Source of the DNA: Siphlonurus alternatus
Taxonomy: Eukaryota > Arthropoda > Insecta > Ephemeroptera > Siphlonuridae
Assembly: GCA_949825025.1 (NCBI GenBank)
Contig: OX463782.1
Location: 32,521,351-32,585,350, forward strand
Length of the DNA stretch: 64,000 nucleotides
Direction of reading: 5' to 3'
Shown here: piece by piece, positions 42,526 through 59,942 of the stretch
Position numbering within the stretch: position 1 is the stretch's first letter
Layout: each line of letters begins with the position of its first letter
The notes under the pieces: model-generated
Seen by the model: the letters and a program-made list of their open reading frames with translations, nothing else
What the model was told of the DNA's origin: nothing
Database searches by the model: none
Made by a program: the position numbers and the translations under genes

Positions 42526-43380
42526 GCTTAAAAGTTACATTTGATATAAAAAAATATATGAAAGAAAATAAATAGTATACCTTAATTTGTTAAAAAATCG
42601 TAAGACATTATAATATAATTTAAAACTTGCTGCTTCAAAGTTTCCATATGCATAACACACGAGCACATGTTTGAAACCATTTTTAACTAAATGGATGGAC
42701 GTTGCTAGGGACAAGGGAGCCTTGTCCCGAATCGGGACAAGGCAGTGTTCAGCGCATGCGCACTACGCTACTCTAACTGGCGGCATATTATGCAGTTTTA
42801 TGCTGCCTTGTCCCGAAGAAAAAGACTCGGGACACGGCACTTTCATATACAAGCGCCATATATCATATATGTAATGTTAATTATATGCTACAGCAGCGCA
42901 ACATGTTAACTGCCGGCGCATGGAACAATCGACCGAATTAAGTTAAGATCATATATACTGGAATTAAAATATAAAACTTCAATAAACACTTCAAAGTATA
43001 TAATCAATAATGATATTATAAAAATTATTATTTTATTATAATGACGAGTTATATATATATAATATATATATATATTAATTTTATATACATAAAATATATA
43101 TAACAAATTAATTTAATATATTTAATGATGAATTCATCGTGGAATTTTCGACCGCATATATATTTATATTATATTATATATATATATATAATAATATATA
43201 TATTATATTATATTATATTATATTATATTATATTATATTATATTATATTATATATATATATATATATATATTAAATATAAATTGAAGATTTTTTATAATA
43301 TATAATTAATTATATATATAACATAATATAATATATATACCAATTAATTATTTTTATTTTATTTATTCACATTAAATATT

Positions 43381-43540
43381 GTCGCGTCTACACGACGTGG
43401 TATAGAGCGTATAGTATATTATATATACGTCCTGAGTTGAGCGCTGTGGACCCGCATGAACTCGTTGCAATGTTGGCCAGCCCAACTCAGGACGTATAAT
43501 ATATTATATATATACGCTCGAATCTACCCTAGACGCGATC
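43381..43540. repeat. Nested hairpin in the left arm of the foldback element
   Basis: tagagcgtatagtatattat and acgtcctgagttg pair with caactcaggacgt and tatacgctcgaa around a GC-rich loop (gctgtggacccgcatgaact). gtcgcgtcta and tagacgcgat close the base. Mirrored at 47444-47600. Confidence 0.85.
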
Positions 43541-43625
43541 CATAATATTAAATTAATTCATATTGTTGACATATATCATATAGTAACTGCATGCATGCCT
43601 TCATGCAGTATAATATCTTGTCTCG

Positions 43626-43676
43626 ATTGCAGACAGCATCAGCCTTAAATTATAAAGCTATTTCAACGTTAAATCG

Positions 43677-43708
<32 letters not shown>

Positions 43709-44986
43709 TATTAGGACTTCCCGTGTCCCGAGTCATATGGATTCGAGACACGGCAGTTTTTTTAATGGTAAATTTACACATTTATAATAAGTTTATTTTG
43801 ACTGCCTTGTCTCGATTGCAGACACGGCAGTCTAAAATAAAGCTTTTTTAACGTTAAATCGTATATGTTATAGGACTCCCGTGTCCCGAGTGGAGACACG
43901 GCAGTTTAATTTTTTATATGGTAAATTTACATTTAATAAGTTCTATTTTGACTCCCTTGTCTTGATTGCAGACACGGCAGTCTAAAATAAAGCTTTTTTA
44001 ACGTTAAATCGTATATGTTATAGGACTCCCGTGTCCCGAGTGGAGACACGGCAGTTTTTTTATATGGTAAATTTATATTTAATAAGTTCTATTTTGACTG
44101 CCTTGTCTCGATTGCAGACACGGCAGTCTAAAATAAAGCTTTTTTAACGTTAAATCGTGTATGTTATAGGACTCCCGTGTCCCGAGTGCAGACACGGCAG
44201 TTTTTTTTATATGGTAAATTTATATTTAATAAGTTCTATTTTGACTGCCTTGTCTCGATTGCAGACACGGCAGTCTAAAATAAAGCTTTTTTAACGTTAA
44301 ATCGTGTATGTTATAGGACTCCCGTGTCCCGAGTGGAGACACGGCAGTTTTTTATATGGTGATTTTAGATTTAATAAATTCTATTTTGACTCCCTTGTCT
44401 TGATTGCAGACACGGCAGTCTAAAATAAAGCTTTTTTTAACGTTAAATCGTATATGTTATAGGACTCCCGTGTCCCGAGTGGAGACACGGCAGTTTTTTT
44501 ATATGCTGATTTTAGATTTAATAAATTCTATTTTGACTCCCTTGTCTCGATTGCAGACACGGCAGTCTATAATAAAGCTTTTTTAACGTTAAATCGTATA
44601 TGTTATAGGACTCCCGTGTCCCGAGTGGAGACACGGCAGTTTTTTTATATGGTAAATTTAAATTTAATAAGTTCTATTTTGACTGCCTTGTCTCGATTGC
44701 AGACACGGCAGTCTAAAATAAAGCTTTTTTAACGTTAAATCGTGTATGTTATAGGACTCCCGTGTCCCGAGTGGAGACACGGCATTTTTTTTATATGGTG
44801 ATTTTACATTTAGTAAGTTCTATTTTGACTGCCTTGTCTCGATTGCAGACACGGCAGTCTAAAATAAAGCTTTTTTAACGTTAAATCGTATATGTTATAG
44901 GACTCCCGTGTCCCGAGTGGAGACACGGCAGTTTTTTATATGGTGATTTTAGATTTAATAAATTCTATTTTGACTCCCTTGTCTCG
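43626..44986 (+). repeat. Left tandem array of the ~148-bp unit (about 9 copies)
   Basis: Each unit carries two imperfect hairpins: CTCCCGTGTCCCGAG / GAGACACGGCAG and CTGCCTTGTCTCGA / CAGACACGGCAG. A spacer with aataaagcttttttaacg separates them. Units differ mainly in the AT spacer (aaatttatattt versus gattttagattt) and in CTCCC versus CTGCC starts. Confidence 0.93.
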
Positions 44987-44987
44987 A

Positions 44988-47350
44988 TTGCAGACAAGGC
45001 AGTCAAAATAGAACTTATTAAATATAAATTTAGCATATAAAAAAAACTGCCGTGTCTCCACTCGGGACACGGGAGTCCTATAACATATACGATTTAACGT
45101 TAAAAAACCTTTATTTTAGACTGCCGTGTCTGCAATCGAGACAAGGGAGTCAAAATAGAATTTATTAAATCTAAAATCACCATATAAAAAAACTGCCGTG
45201 TCTCCACTCGGGACACGGGAGGCCTATAACATATATACGATTTATATAACGTTAAAAAAGCTTTATTTTAGACTGCCGTGTCTGCAATCGAGACAAGGCA
45301 GTCAAAATAGAACTCATTAAATTTAAATTTATCATATAAAAAAACTGCCGTGTCTCCACTCGGGACACGGGAGTCCTATAACATACACGATTTAACGTTA
45401 AAAAAGCTTTATTTTAGACTGCCGTGTCTGCAATCGAGACAAGGCAGTCAAAATAGAACTTATTAAATATAAATTTACCATATAAAAAAAACTGCCGTGT
45501 CTCCACTCGGGACACGGGAGTCCTATAACATACACGATTTAACGTTAAAAAAGCTTTATTTTAGACTGCCGTGTCTGCAATCGAGACAAGGCAGTCAAAA
45601 TAGAACTTATTAAATATAAATTTAGCATATAAAAAAAACTGCCGTGTCTCCACTCGGGACACGGGAGTCCTATAACATATACGATTTAACGTTAAAAAAA
45701 GCTTTATTTTAGACTGCCGTGTCTGCAATCAAGACAAGAGGGAGTCAAAATAGAATTTATTAAATGTAAATTACCATATAAAAAAACTGCCGTGTCTCCA
45801 CTCGGGACACGGGAGTCCTATAACATATACGATTTAACGTTAAAAAAGCTTTATTTTAGACTGCCGTGTCTGCAATCGAGACAAGGGAGTCAAAATAGAA
45901 TTTATTAAATCTAAAATCACCATATAAAAAACTGCCGTGTCTCCACTCGGGACACGGGAGTCCTATAACATATACGATTTAACGTTAAAAAAGCTTTTTT
46001 TTAGACTGCCGTGTCTGCAATCGAGACAAGGCAGTCAAAATAGAACTTATTAAATGTAAAATCACCATATAAAAAAACTGCCGTGTCTCCACTCGGGACA
46101 CGGGAATCCTATAACATATATACGATTTATATAACGTTAAAAAAGCTTTATTTTAGACTGCCGTGTCTGCAATCGAGGCAAGGCAGTCAAAATAGAACTC
46201 ATTAAATTTAAATTTATCATATAAAAAAACTGCCGTGTCTCCACTCGGGACACGGGAGTCCTATAACATACACGATTTAACATTAAAAAAGCTTTATTTT
46301 AGACTGCCGTGTCTGCAATCGAGACAAGGCAGTCAAAATAGAACTTATTAAATATAAATTTACCATATAAAAAAAACTGCCGTGTCTCCACTCGGGACAC
46401 GGGAGTCCTATAACATATACGATTTAACGTTAAAAAAGCTTTATTTTAGACTGCCGTGTCTGCAATCGAGACAAGGGAGTCAAAATAGAATTTATTAAAT
46501 CTAAAATCACCATATAAAAAAACTGCCGTGTCTCCACTCGGGACACGGGAGTCCTATAACATATACGATTTAACGTTAAAAAAGCTTTATTTTAGACTGC
46601 CGTGTCTGCAATCGAGACAAGGCAGTCAAAATAGAACTTATTAAATTTAAATTTACCATATAGAAAAACTGCCGTGTCTCCACTCGGGACACGGGAGTCC
46701 TATAACATATACGATTTAACGTTAAAAAAGCTTTATTTTAGACTGCCGTGTCTGCAATCGAGACAAGGCAGTCAAAATAGAACTTATTAAATGTAAATTT
46801 ACCATATAAAAAAACTGCCGTGTCTCCACTCGGGACACGGGAGTACGTCCTATAACATATACGATTTAACGTTGAAATAGCTTTATTTTAGACTGCCGTG
46901 TCTGCAATCGAGACAAGGCAGTCAAAATAGAATTTATTAAATTGAAAATCACTATATATAAAAAAAACTGCCGTGTCTCCACTCGGGACACGGGAGTCCT
47001 ATAACATATACGTTTTAACGTTGAAATAGCTTTATTTTAGACTGCCGTGTCTGCAATCGAGACAAGGCAGTCAAAATAGAATTTATTAAATTGAAAATCA
47101 CTATATAAAAAACTGCCGTGTCTCCACTCGAGACACGGGAGTTCTATAACATACACTATTTAACGTTGAAATAGCTTTATTTTAGACTGCCGTGTCTGCA
47201 ATCGAGACAAGGCAGTCAAAATAGAATTTATTAAATTGAAAATCACTATATAAAAATACTGCCGTGTCTCCACTCGGGACACGGGAGTCCTATAACATAT
47301 ACGATTTAACGTTGAATTAAATAGCTTTATAATTTAAGGCTGATGCTGTC
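44988..47350 (-). repeat. Right tandem array of the same unit, inverted (about 16 copies)
   Basis: Reverse-complement copies of the 148-bp unit, spaced 145-150 bp. The arm is about 830 bp longer than the left one because it holds about seven more units. A subset near the outer end uses ttgaaatagctttatt instead of ttaaaaaagctttatt, which marks a local amplification. Confidence 0.93.
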
Positions 47351-47702
47351 TGCAATCGAGACAAGATATTATACTCTATACTGCATGAAGGCATGCATGC
47401 AGTTACTATATGATGTCAACAATATGAATTAATTTAATATTATGGATCGCGTCTAGGGTAGATGCGAGCGTATATATATAATATATTATACGTCCTGAGT
47501 TGGGCTGGCCAACAACGAGTGCATGCGGGTCCACAGCGCTCATGCAACTCAGGACGTGTATATAATATACTATACGCTCTATACCACGTGTAGACGCGAC
47601 AATATTTAATGTGAATAAATAAAATAAAAATAATTAATTAGTATATATATAATATTATGTTATATATATAATTAATTATATATTATAAAAAATCTTCAAT
47701 CA

Positions 47703-47748
<46 letters not shown>

Positions 47749-48118
47749 CTCGATCGTCATTATAATAAAATAATAATTTTTATAATATCATTATATTGAT
47801 TATATACTTTGAAGTGTTTATTGAAGTTTTATATTTTAATTCCAGTATATATGATCTTAACTTAATTCGGTCGATTGTTCCATGCGCCGGCAGTTAACAT
47901 ATATGTTGCGCTGCTGTAGCATATAATTAACATTACATATATGATATATGGCGCTGTATATGAAAGTGCCGTGTCCCGAGTCTTTTTCTTCGGGACAAGG
48001 CAGCATAAAACTGCATAATATGCCGCCAGTTAGAGTAGCGTAGTGCGCATGCGCTTAACACTGCCTTGTCCCGATTCGGGACAAGGCTCCCTTGTCCCTA
48101 GCAACGTCCTAAATGGAT

Positions 48119-48891
48119 TGTTTTTGAACACCCATGACCTCTAGTGGCATTTTTCTTCACTAATGAAATTAATTTAAATAAGGGGGGAATTTTCAAATAT
48201 ACTTTTTTCATCAACATCGTTCACAGAAAACAAAAAATATTGTAAATGCATGTTGATATATATATTGATTGTAGGAGAAATTAAAATGGATTGAATTTTG
48301 AATTGTTTTCTGCATCATTCACGCAGAGACCACAGAGGACTTCTCTAAAGACCGTTAGAGACAAACTGTGTCTTTTATATAGCCTTGTGAAACACAGAAA
48401 ATCTTGATCAAACTTCTGGCCATATATAATTAAGATTATTGGAAGTCCTCTCTGATAGTCTTTTGGCTGCATGATTGCTGCAGTTATCATTAGCATGCAT
48501 AAACGTATAACATTAGTGGTATAACTATAGCAACATAACAAAAAACCTTCTTTTAGATTTTCAGCAACATTTAATATCATATATGATAATTTTATTATTT
48601 TCCTTGAAATATAATACATTAAATTACAGAAAAGAACTGCAACTAAAAAAATAATATTGAAAATATGAGAAAAAATATTTGCAATTAAAAAATACTATCG
48701 TATGGCACCAGAAAATAAAAGCTAATACTGAAACTTAACATTATAATAATTGTGCGCTTAATGTATGATGAAACAAACGGAAGCTCAAAATTTAATTATA
48801 TGATGCAGAGATTTCAGAAGATTAGAAAATTTAGTTTCATTTCAGCTATTTAATAGAATATCACTGTCAGTCTGTGTTTCCAAAAGGAGAT
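48119..48891 (-). other. 3' flank / probable 3' UTR of the pipsqueak-like gene
   Basis: No exon-like frame. One open frame of about 110 codons on the minus strand lacks recognisable domains and a splice context. Confidence 0.5.
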
Positions 48892-54631
<5,740 letters not shown>

Positions 54632-55195
54632 GCCTGGACAAACATACAGGTTTATTTAATTAGGTCGTTATATTAACTCTTTGTGATGGTGCTGATAAAA
54701 ATTAAACAGGGGGGTTCACTGTCATAACTATATTGGTTTATATGATTATAATTGATTAATTGACAGCTAGTGCATGACCCTACCCTCCCACATGATCAAA
54801 TTATATATAACCTCTGAATTTTTTTTTGTGTGAATAAGATATATAATATGCTACATAAATTTGTATGCATACCCCACAGTATAATTTCAGCCTCATGCAT
54901 ATAATATTACACAGACACGTACTATAATTTATAATCTACAATGTTATCAGAAACTACTGCATTTTATAATGTAATTGACAGAAAATAAAATTAAGAAGTT
55001 AGAGCTCTAGAGGAAGGTTCAAAAACATTTTGCCAAAATAATTTTTCATGTCCAGTTTCTGAAGTTAGGATTGTAGGAATGTGATGAAACGGAATTTAAC
55101 TGGAGTATCAATTTTCGTGCAGTATTAGTTATTATTTGACAGTGTAAAATAAACGTAACAGTATTTATAGTAAATAAATTGAATAAATAAACTTA

Positions 55196-55479
55196 CAAGG
55201 CAAGAATTTTACAAAGAAATAAGACAAATAGTCAGTAAACTTAAGTAGAAAATGTCTGAAATGCCTCTCGCCCAAGTCGTGTTGATGACGTCAGCTGACT
55301 TTCCCCTTCCACTTCCCCCCCTCCCGCCGTGTTTTGAACAGCTGTCCGTTCTGTCAAAATTCTGAGGACCAATTTTTTTGGATTTTTTTGCCTTTTGAGA
55401 GCACATTCTTGTGATTTGAAACTTTAATCATTTAGAGCACGTATTTATTTACCTTATAATCACTTTATACATACCAAAA
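55196..55479. promoter_or_regulatory. Shared head-to-head promoter of the pipsqueak-like gene and GCC1
   Basis: The pipsqueak coding start sits just after an acceptor (54634), and a minus-strand donor (gtaagt, complement of 55190-55195) ends a likely non-coding first exon. GCC1 starts at 55480 on the other strand. In between are a perfect CRE (55286-55293), an overlapping CAGCTG, a CT-rich/GC-rich block and a second CAGCTG near 55340. Transcription start points cannot be placed from sequence. Confidence 0.6.
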
Positions 55480-58400
55480 ATGTCTGATCAAAAAAGTATA
55501 ATAGAAAAGCAAAAGGAGCAGTTGGCCCGATATGAAAAGAGGTTGAGAGGTGAGTGGATAAAAATTTATAAAAACAAAACTATAGTATAGTATAGTATAC
55601 CAATCCTTTACCAAAAGGTTCATTGTTCTAAAGCTTTAACATATACAGCAGTAAGATAAATAAGATAAAGATAAGCAGTGTGTACACATTACATGCACAC
55701 ACCCCTCCTTGCAGCTATTGTGGGTATTCCACCACGGTGGCTCGCTTGCTTGCGGCTGACTCTCTCAGCCCGTCCCTGAACTCACTAACAATCTGAACCT
55801 CTACAAGCCCAGAGTCCAGCAAATTCCACTCCCCCACCGTTCTTCTCAAGAAAGAATACTTGCCATATAATTTTTGCTGCCCTCTCATACTCCAACTTCC
55901 AATCATGATCCCTCCTACCCTTATGAAGGTGCTTTCACATATTCGAAAATTGCTATGAAGTTCCGTAGCAATGCCGTAAGCCTTTCACATATTCTTGTTC
56001 GTCTGCAGCAGCTGCGGCGGAAAATCATGTGAATGCCGCAGCAAAATCAAACTCATCTTGATTTTGCTACGGAGTTCCGTAGAACGTGCTGCAGAAGATC
56101 GCGAGGTGCTACGGAGCGCCGCAGCAAAATCAACACATTTGCTACGGAGTAGCTACGGAGCGTTTCCGTAGCGATTTTCGAATATGTGAAAGCACCTTAA
56201 CACCCTTTCTCACTTGCCAGTATGCATACGATAGGGCCCGGATTTTAAGTTTTCATAAGTATGAATTTAAGCATTGGAATAAGTCCAAATTTTTCTCAAA
56301 ATCAGTTTTTAAGTTTCTTAAAATCAGTTCACTTTCAGTTCAAAAACGTAAAATAAGTTATTTCCAGTTTATATAATTTTTTACGATTTTTTGACTATTT
56401 TGACTCTTAAAACCTAGAAATAAAGGAATAATTTAAAATCATTAAAAATTCTCAAACTTTTTTTTGTTTAACATATTTTATTGGTAACCTACAATCTTAA
56501 TGTGAGAAGTGTCAGTACAATGCAGATGTAAGATGGAGGGAAGAAATAAATTAATTCAAACATAATTATATTTTCATTTTATTTTTTTTTTAAATAATTC
56601 CACATTCTCTCTACACAAAACATTGATTTAAGTTTTACAAAACTGAAAAAGTTTTAAAAACTTGAAAAAACTCTAAAAAACTGAAACAGTTCTAGATTTT
56701 CAAAATCAGTTTTTTTTAAGTCCAAACTTTTTTGCATTTTTAGGCATGAAACTTCATGATTTGTGGACATTTGTAGTCAGATCCCATATTACATGCGTAT
56801 TTATAAAACTTGTTAAACTTGAGATCCGGGCCCTAATTATAATAATAATAAACACTACTAGTATATTGACGGCAGTGTGCCCATATAAATATGTTGTTTA
56901 TATATATGTAGTGAAAATCTAGTTATATTTAATATTTTATTACTTGATTTTTTTACAGATGTTGTAACTGCCTATAAAGGCCTTACTAAAGAAAAAGAAG
57001 CACTTGAAGCAAGTTTAAAAATTCTGACAGAAAAGTCTTCCAAAGACGTACAATCTGCTGCGGAACAAAAACAGTTGAAGACTCTGACGGAGTCGCTCTC
57101 AGTTTTATCTGCGGAGAAGTCTCGCATGGAATCAAATTTCCAGGCAGACAAGAAAAAATTGCGCAACGAGGTGGAGATGGTAAGAACATTTAGATTATAT
57201 TTTTTCTTTGAATAATAATAATGACGATGCAATATATTTTTTTTCTGTGCAGTTACAAAATAGTATGAAAGATATTGCAGAAAGTGAGAAAGCTTTAAAG
57301 TATGAAAATGAGAGTTTACGGTGTAAACTTATAGCAGAAAAGCAAGATAGATTACAAGAACAAGAAAATCTTCATCATATGATAAGGTAAATATAATTGA
57401 GTACTGTAATAAAGTGTAAATTAATTATTTGTTTTGTTATTACCATTGTGTACACCTGTTACCTTAAATAACTATATTTACCCTCCTTTCCCTTTTCCTG
57501 TATTTTTCTGCTCTCATTCACTCAACTCGTAATCTACAATATTAAAAAATTTACAAAATTCCATCAATTTAAAATTCCATATTCTGCAAACTACCTACTG
57601 ATGTTAATCATAATTTCCCAGGGAGCGACAAACACAACATGAGACGAGAGTGGCCTCGTTGGAAGCCAGGTTGACGGAGCTGTCGGTATCTGTGGGGGAG
57701 TATGATCGGCACAGAAACACCGACCAACAGGCCATCCAGCATTTGAAAGTGAGTTGCTGGCTCAATAAAACCCTGAGTTTATCTGACCAAATTGCTTATT
57801 TGTAGGAACAAATTATGGAGCTAGAAAATCGAGCCTCAAGAAGTTTATTTGAGAGTGAGATGGAGAAGCAAGATTCTCCTGAAAAGAAAGAAAATCAACA
57901 TTCCTCTGATGATGATGAAATCCATGGCAACTATTTCTCTTTTTTACTACAACTAACAACTTACAGCATTACACTGTGTCCTTAATAATGTTTATGAATG
58001 TATCTCTCATAGTTTTCAATGAAATATTTTGTGAAAAAATTAAAGAAATACAGCAATTAACTTTAGAAAGTATATTTTATATGGAACAAAAATACTGTAG
58101 AAAATTTTATGCCATAGATGGGCAGTTTTGCAAAGTAATTACACAATACAAAGTCATATAATGTAAATGTGATGGTAAATAGTTAGCAATTGATCTTGTA
58201 ATAAAATTTGTATCATTCACCATACATTAAAAAACTAACAATCTAAAGTCTCTGTTGTAAATGCAGGGCCGTGCCGAGAGCAGTATGAAATGTTAATGAG
58301 AGAGCTGGAGCATGTGAAACAACTCCAATCCATTCAGAGCATGCAAGAGTCAAGGTAAGGTTTGTTTTCTCATTATAAATAAAATCAATATTTTAATAAT

Positions 58401-59942
58401 ATTCTTTCAGGTCTGAAGAGGCTAATATTGAATTTGAAAAACTAAAATCTCAAAATCGTAGTTTACATGAAAGAATTAATTCACTCTGCAAAAAGTTAAA
58501 TCAGACTGATAATGAACTTTCTTTGCAGAAGCAAAGTCAGAAAAGTGTAAGTATTTTAAATTTGTTTTTTAACAAATTTGGACATTTTTTAAGTTGAAAT
58601 TTATGAATTTGGGCTTATTTTTTGTGCTTAGGCTGTAGAGAATGAGCGGGAGAAATGCACTGCAGAAATGCTGGGACTGAAGAGACAACACGAGGGCCAG
58701 ATTTCCGGACTGGAGGACCAGATAAGACAGCTGAGAGAAAGGTCGCTGAAGATACTGGAAGAGAAGGACTTGGAAATCAGCAAGCTGCGGAACGCTCTCA
58801 AAAACATTTCTCCCACCTCAGGTAAGTTAATTAATTACTTGGTAATTTTGCGGTCTGAATCTGAACATAAATTCAATGCTCCTCCTTTTTATTTCAGTGC
58901 TAGCAGGTGAGCTTGGACAAGCACTTAATTTTGATATGGACGGATCAGTAGAATCAGGAGCTAAAAGGTATAAATCAATTTTAAAATAATTAAATAATTA
59001 TTTTAATAAAGAAAAATTTATATTCCAGCCCAGAAAATCCTCAACTCTTCCACTTCTCTCAAGAAAATGCCAGGAATGTAGTTGAAGCAACAATTCTTAG
59101 AAAACAAAATTTTAAGCTAGAAACACAAGTCCGAGAATTAAATAGAAAATGTGCTGCGACAACAATGTTAATGGAGGAAAAAATTGAAAAATTACAACAA
59201 GAAATTGAAAGGTTAGTACTAAGTCGAATTTGTTAATTTCCAATACAGAGAAACATAATTCTGTGATATGTTACAGTATTTGAAGATTTACTTATTTTTG
59301 TTAAATTTGTTAGCTCATAAAGACAAAATTAAAACACATAAACAAAGTAAAAAAGCATTCCAAATTAAAATATTTTACACTAATAAGAAACTTCTGGGAA
59401 CTGTATAATATAAAATTCATTGTCATACTATACAAAAAATATGTTATAAATGTATAACCTCCTCAAATAAAAGTAAAAACTTCCTGTTCATAGATAACTG
59501 GAGAAGAAAATTTACCTAAGTTGTCTAAATTCCTTTGTTTTTCTTATTTGAATTTTAAATATTTTTTTAAATATTTTTTTAAAAACTTTTTTACTATTAA
59601 TATTCCCTCTATTGTGCTGGTTTCATTTCATATACGTTGTGAAAAAGAGTAAAAAAGTTATTTAAAATAATAATAATAATAATTATAATTTGAAAAGTAT
59701 GCTTGTTAAAAATTAAAATACCGAAGTATGAATGTTCTCTCCTATAATATTGCTGATTAATTTGCAGGTTGACGTTAGGCCAGTCTCGGGAAGGCGCTAA
59801 CCTCGAGTACCTGAAGAACGTCGTGCTGCGATACCTGACGTGTGATGACGAGAACAACAGGAGACACATGCTGACGGCCATCTGTACCGTTCTGCGATTC
59901 AGCAGAGCCGAGAGCAAGATTGCACTGGCGGCCAAGAAGTAA
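55480..59942 (+). CDS. GCC1: GCC1/GCC88-type golgin (GRIP and coiled-coil protein)
   Basis: Peripheral trans-Golgi tether for endosome-to-Golgi vesicles, recruited by Arl1 through its GRIP domain. Exons: 55480-55549, 56959-57179, 57253-57386, 57622-57748, 57806-57926, 58267-58354, 58411-58546, 58632-58821, 58898-58967, 59029-59211, 59768-59942 (stop TAA), 504 residues; human GCC1 is 775. The N-terminus EKQKEQLARYEKRLRDVVTA then YKGLTKEKEALEASLKIL matches the GCC1 start, and SAEKSRMESNFQADKKKLR is another GCC1 block. The middle is continuous predicted coiled coil. Near the end come FFHFSQE-like LFHFSQENARNVVEATIL and SREGANLEYLKNVVLRYLT, leading into the GRIP domain (about 455-500). The exon at 57806 has an uncertain donor: phase requires GC at 57927 (CATG/gcaact) or the earlier GT at 57855. 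Confidence 0.9.
55926..56198. mobile_element. 273-bp inverted-repeat element in GCC1 intron 1
   Basis: 25-bp terminal inverse (aaggtgctttcacatattcg ... cgaatatgtgaaagcacctt). The interior is packed with variants of GCTACGGAG / CTCCGTAGC that form small hairpins. GC-rich against its AT-rich surroundings. No coding potential and no clear target duplication. Confidence 0.8.
56199..56958 (+). other. Remainder of GCC1 intron 1
   Basis: AT-rich, with many gttttaaaa/cttaaaat-type short repeats (for example 56240-56350 and 56630-56720). No exon-like segment is visible. Confidence 0.6.

Larger units (their letters stand above)
42697..48109. mobile_element. 5.4-kb foldback (long-TIR) transposon
   Basis: The whole 5,413-bp element is one giant inverted repeat. 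It begins GGACGTTGCTAGGGACAAGG and ends with the inverse. Perfect 9-bp direct repeats TAAATGGAT flank it (42688-42696 and 48110-48118). The outer 100 bp of both ends differ at one base. Each arm holds, from outside in: a 25-bp perfect palindrome beginning GCCTTGTCCCGA, an AT-rich block with (TA)n, a nested hairpin (43381-43540 and 47444-47600), then a tandem array of a ~148-bp unit. The arms meet near 44987. There is no transposase frame, so it depends on another source. Long TIRs of tandem repeats with a 9-bp duplication resemble Drosophila FB and Mutator-type elements. Confidence 0.93.

Noticed and set aside
44404..44586. Open frame with internal LQTRQS(K/I)IKLF repeats
   Set aside because: It is a read-through of two satellite units; the frame is not kept in other units and has no start or domain.
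43626..47350. CRISPR-like regular array
   Set aside because: The spacing is regular, but the whole ~148-bp unit repeats including the 'spacers', it inverts in the middle, and the setting is a eukaryotic transposon.
42697..48109. Assembly artefact (false palindromic join)
   Set aside because: Arms differ in array length and in many small variants, and the 9-bp flanking duplication is exact, which a chimeric read join would not produce. Long-read support was not available to me.
48281..48619. 112-codon minus-strand frame downstream of the pipsqueak-like stop
   Set aside because: No domain, low-complexity AT-rich composition, probably 3' UTR.
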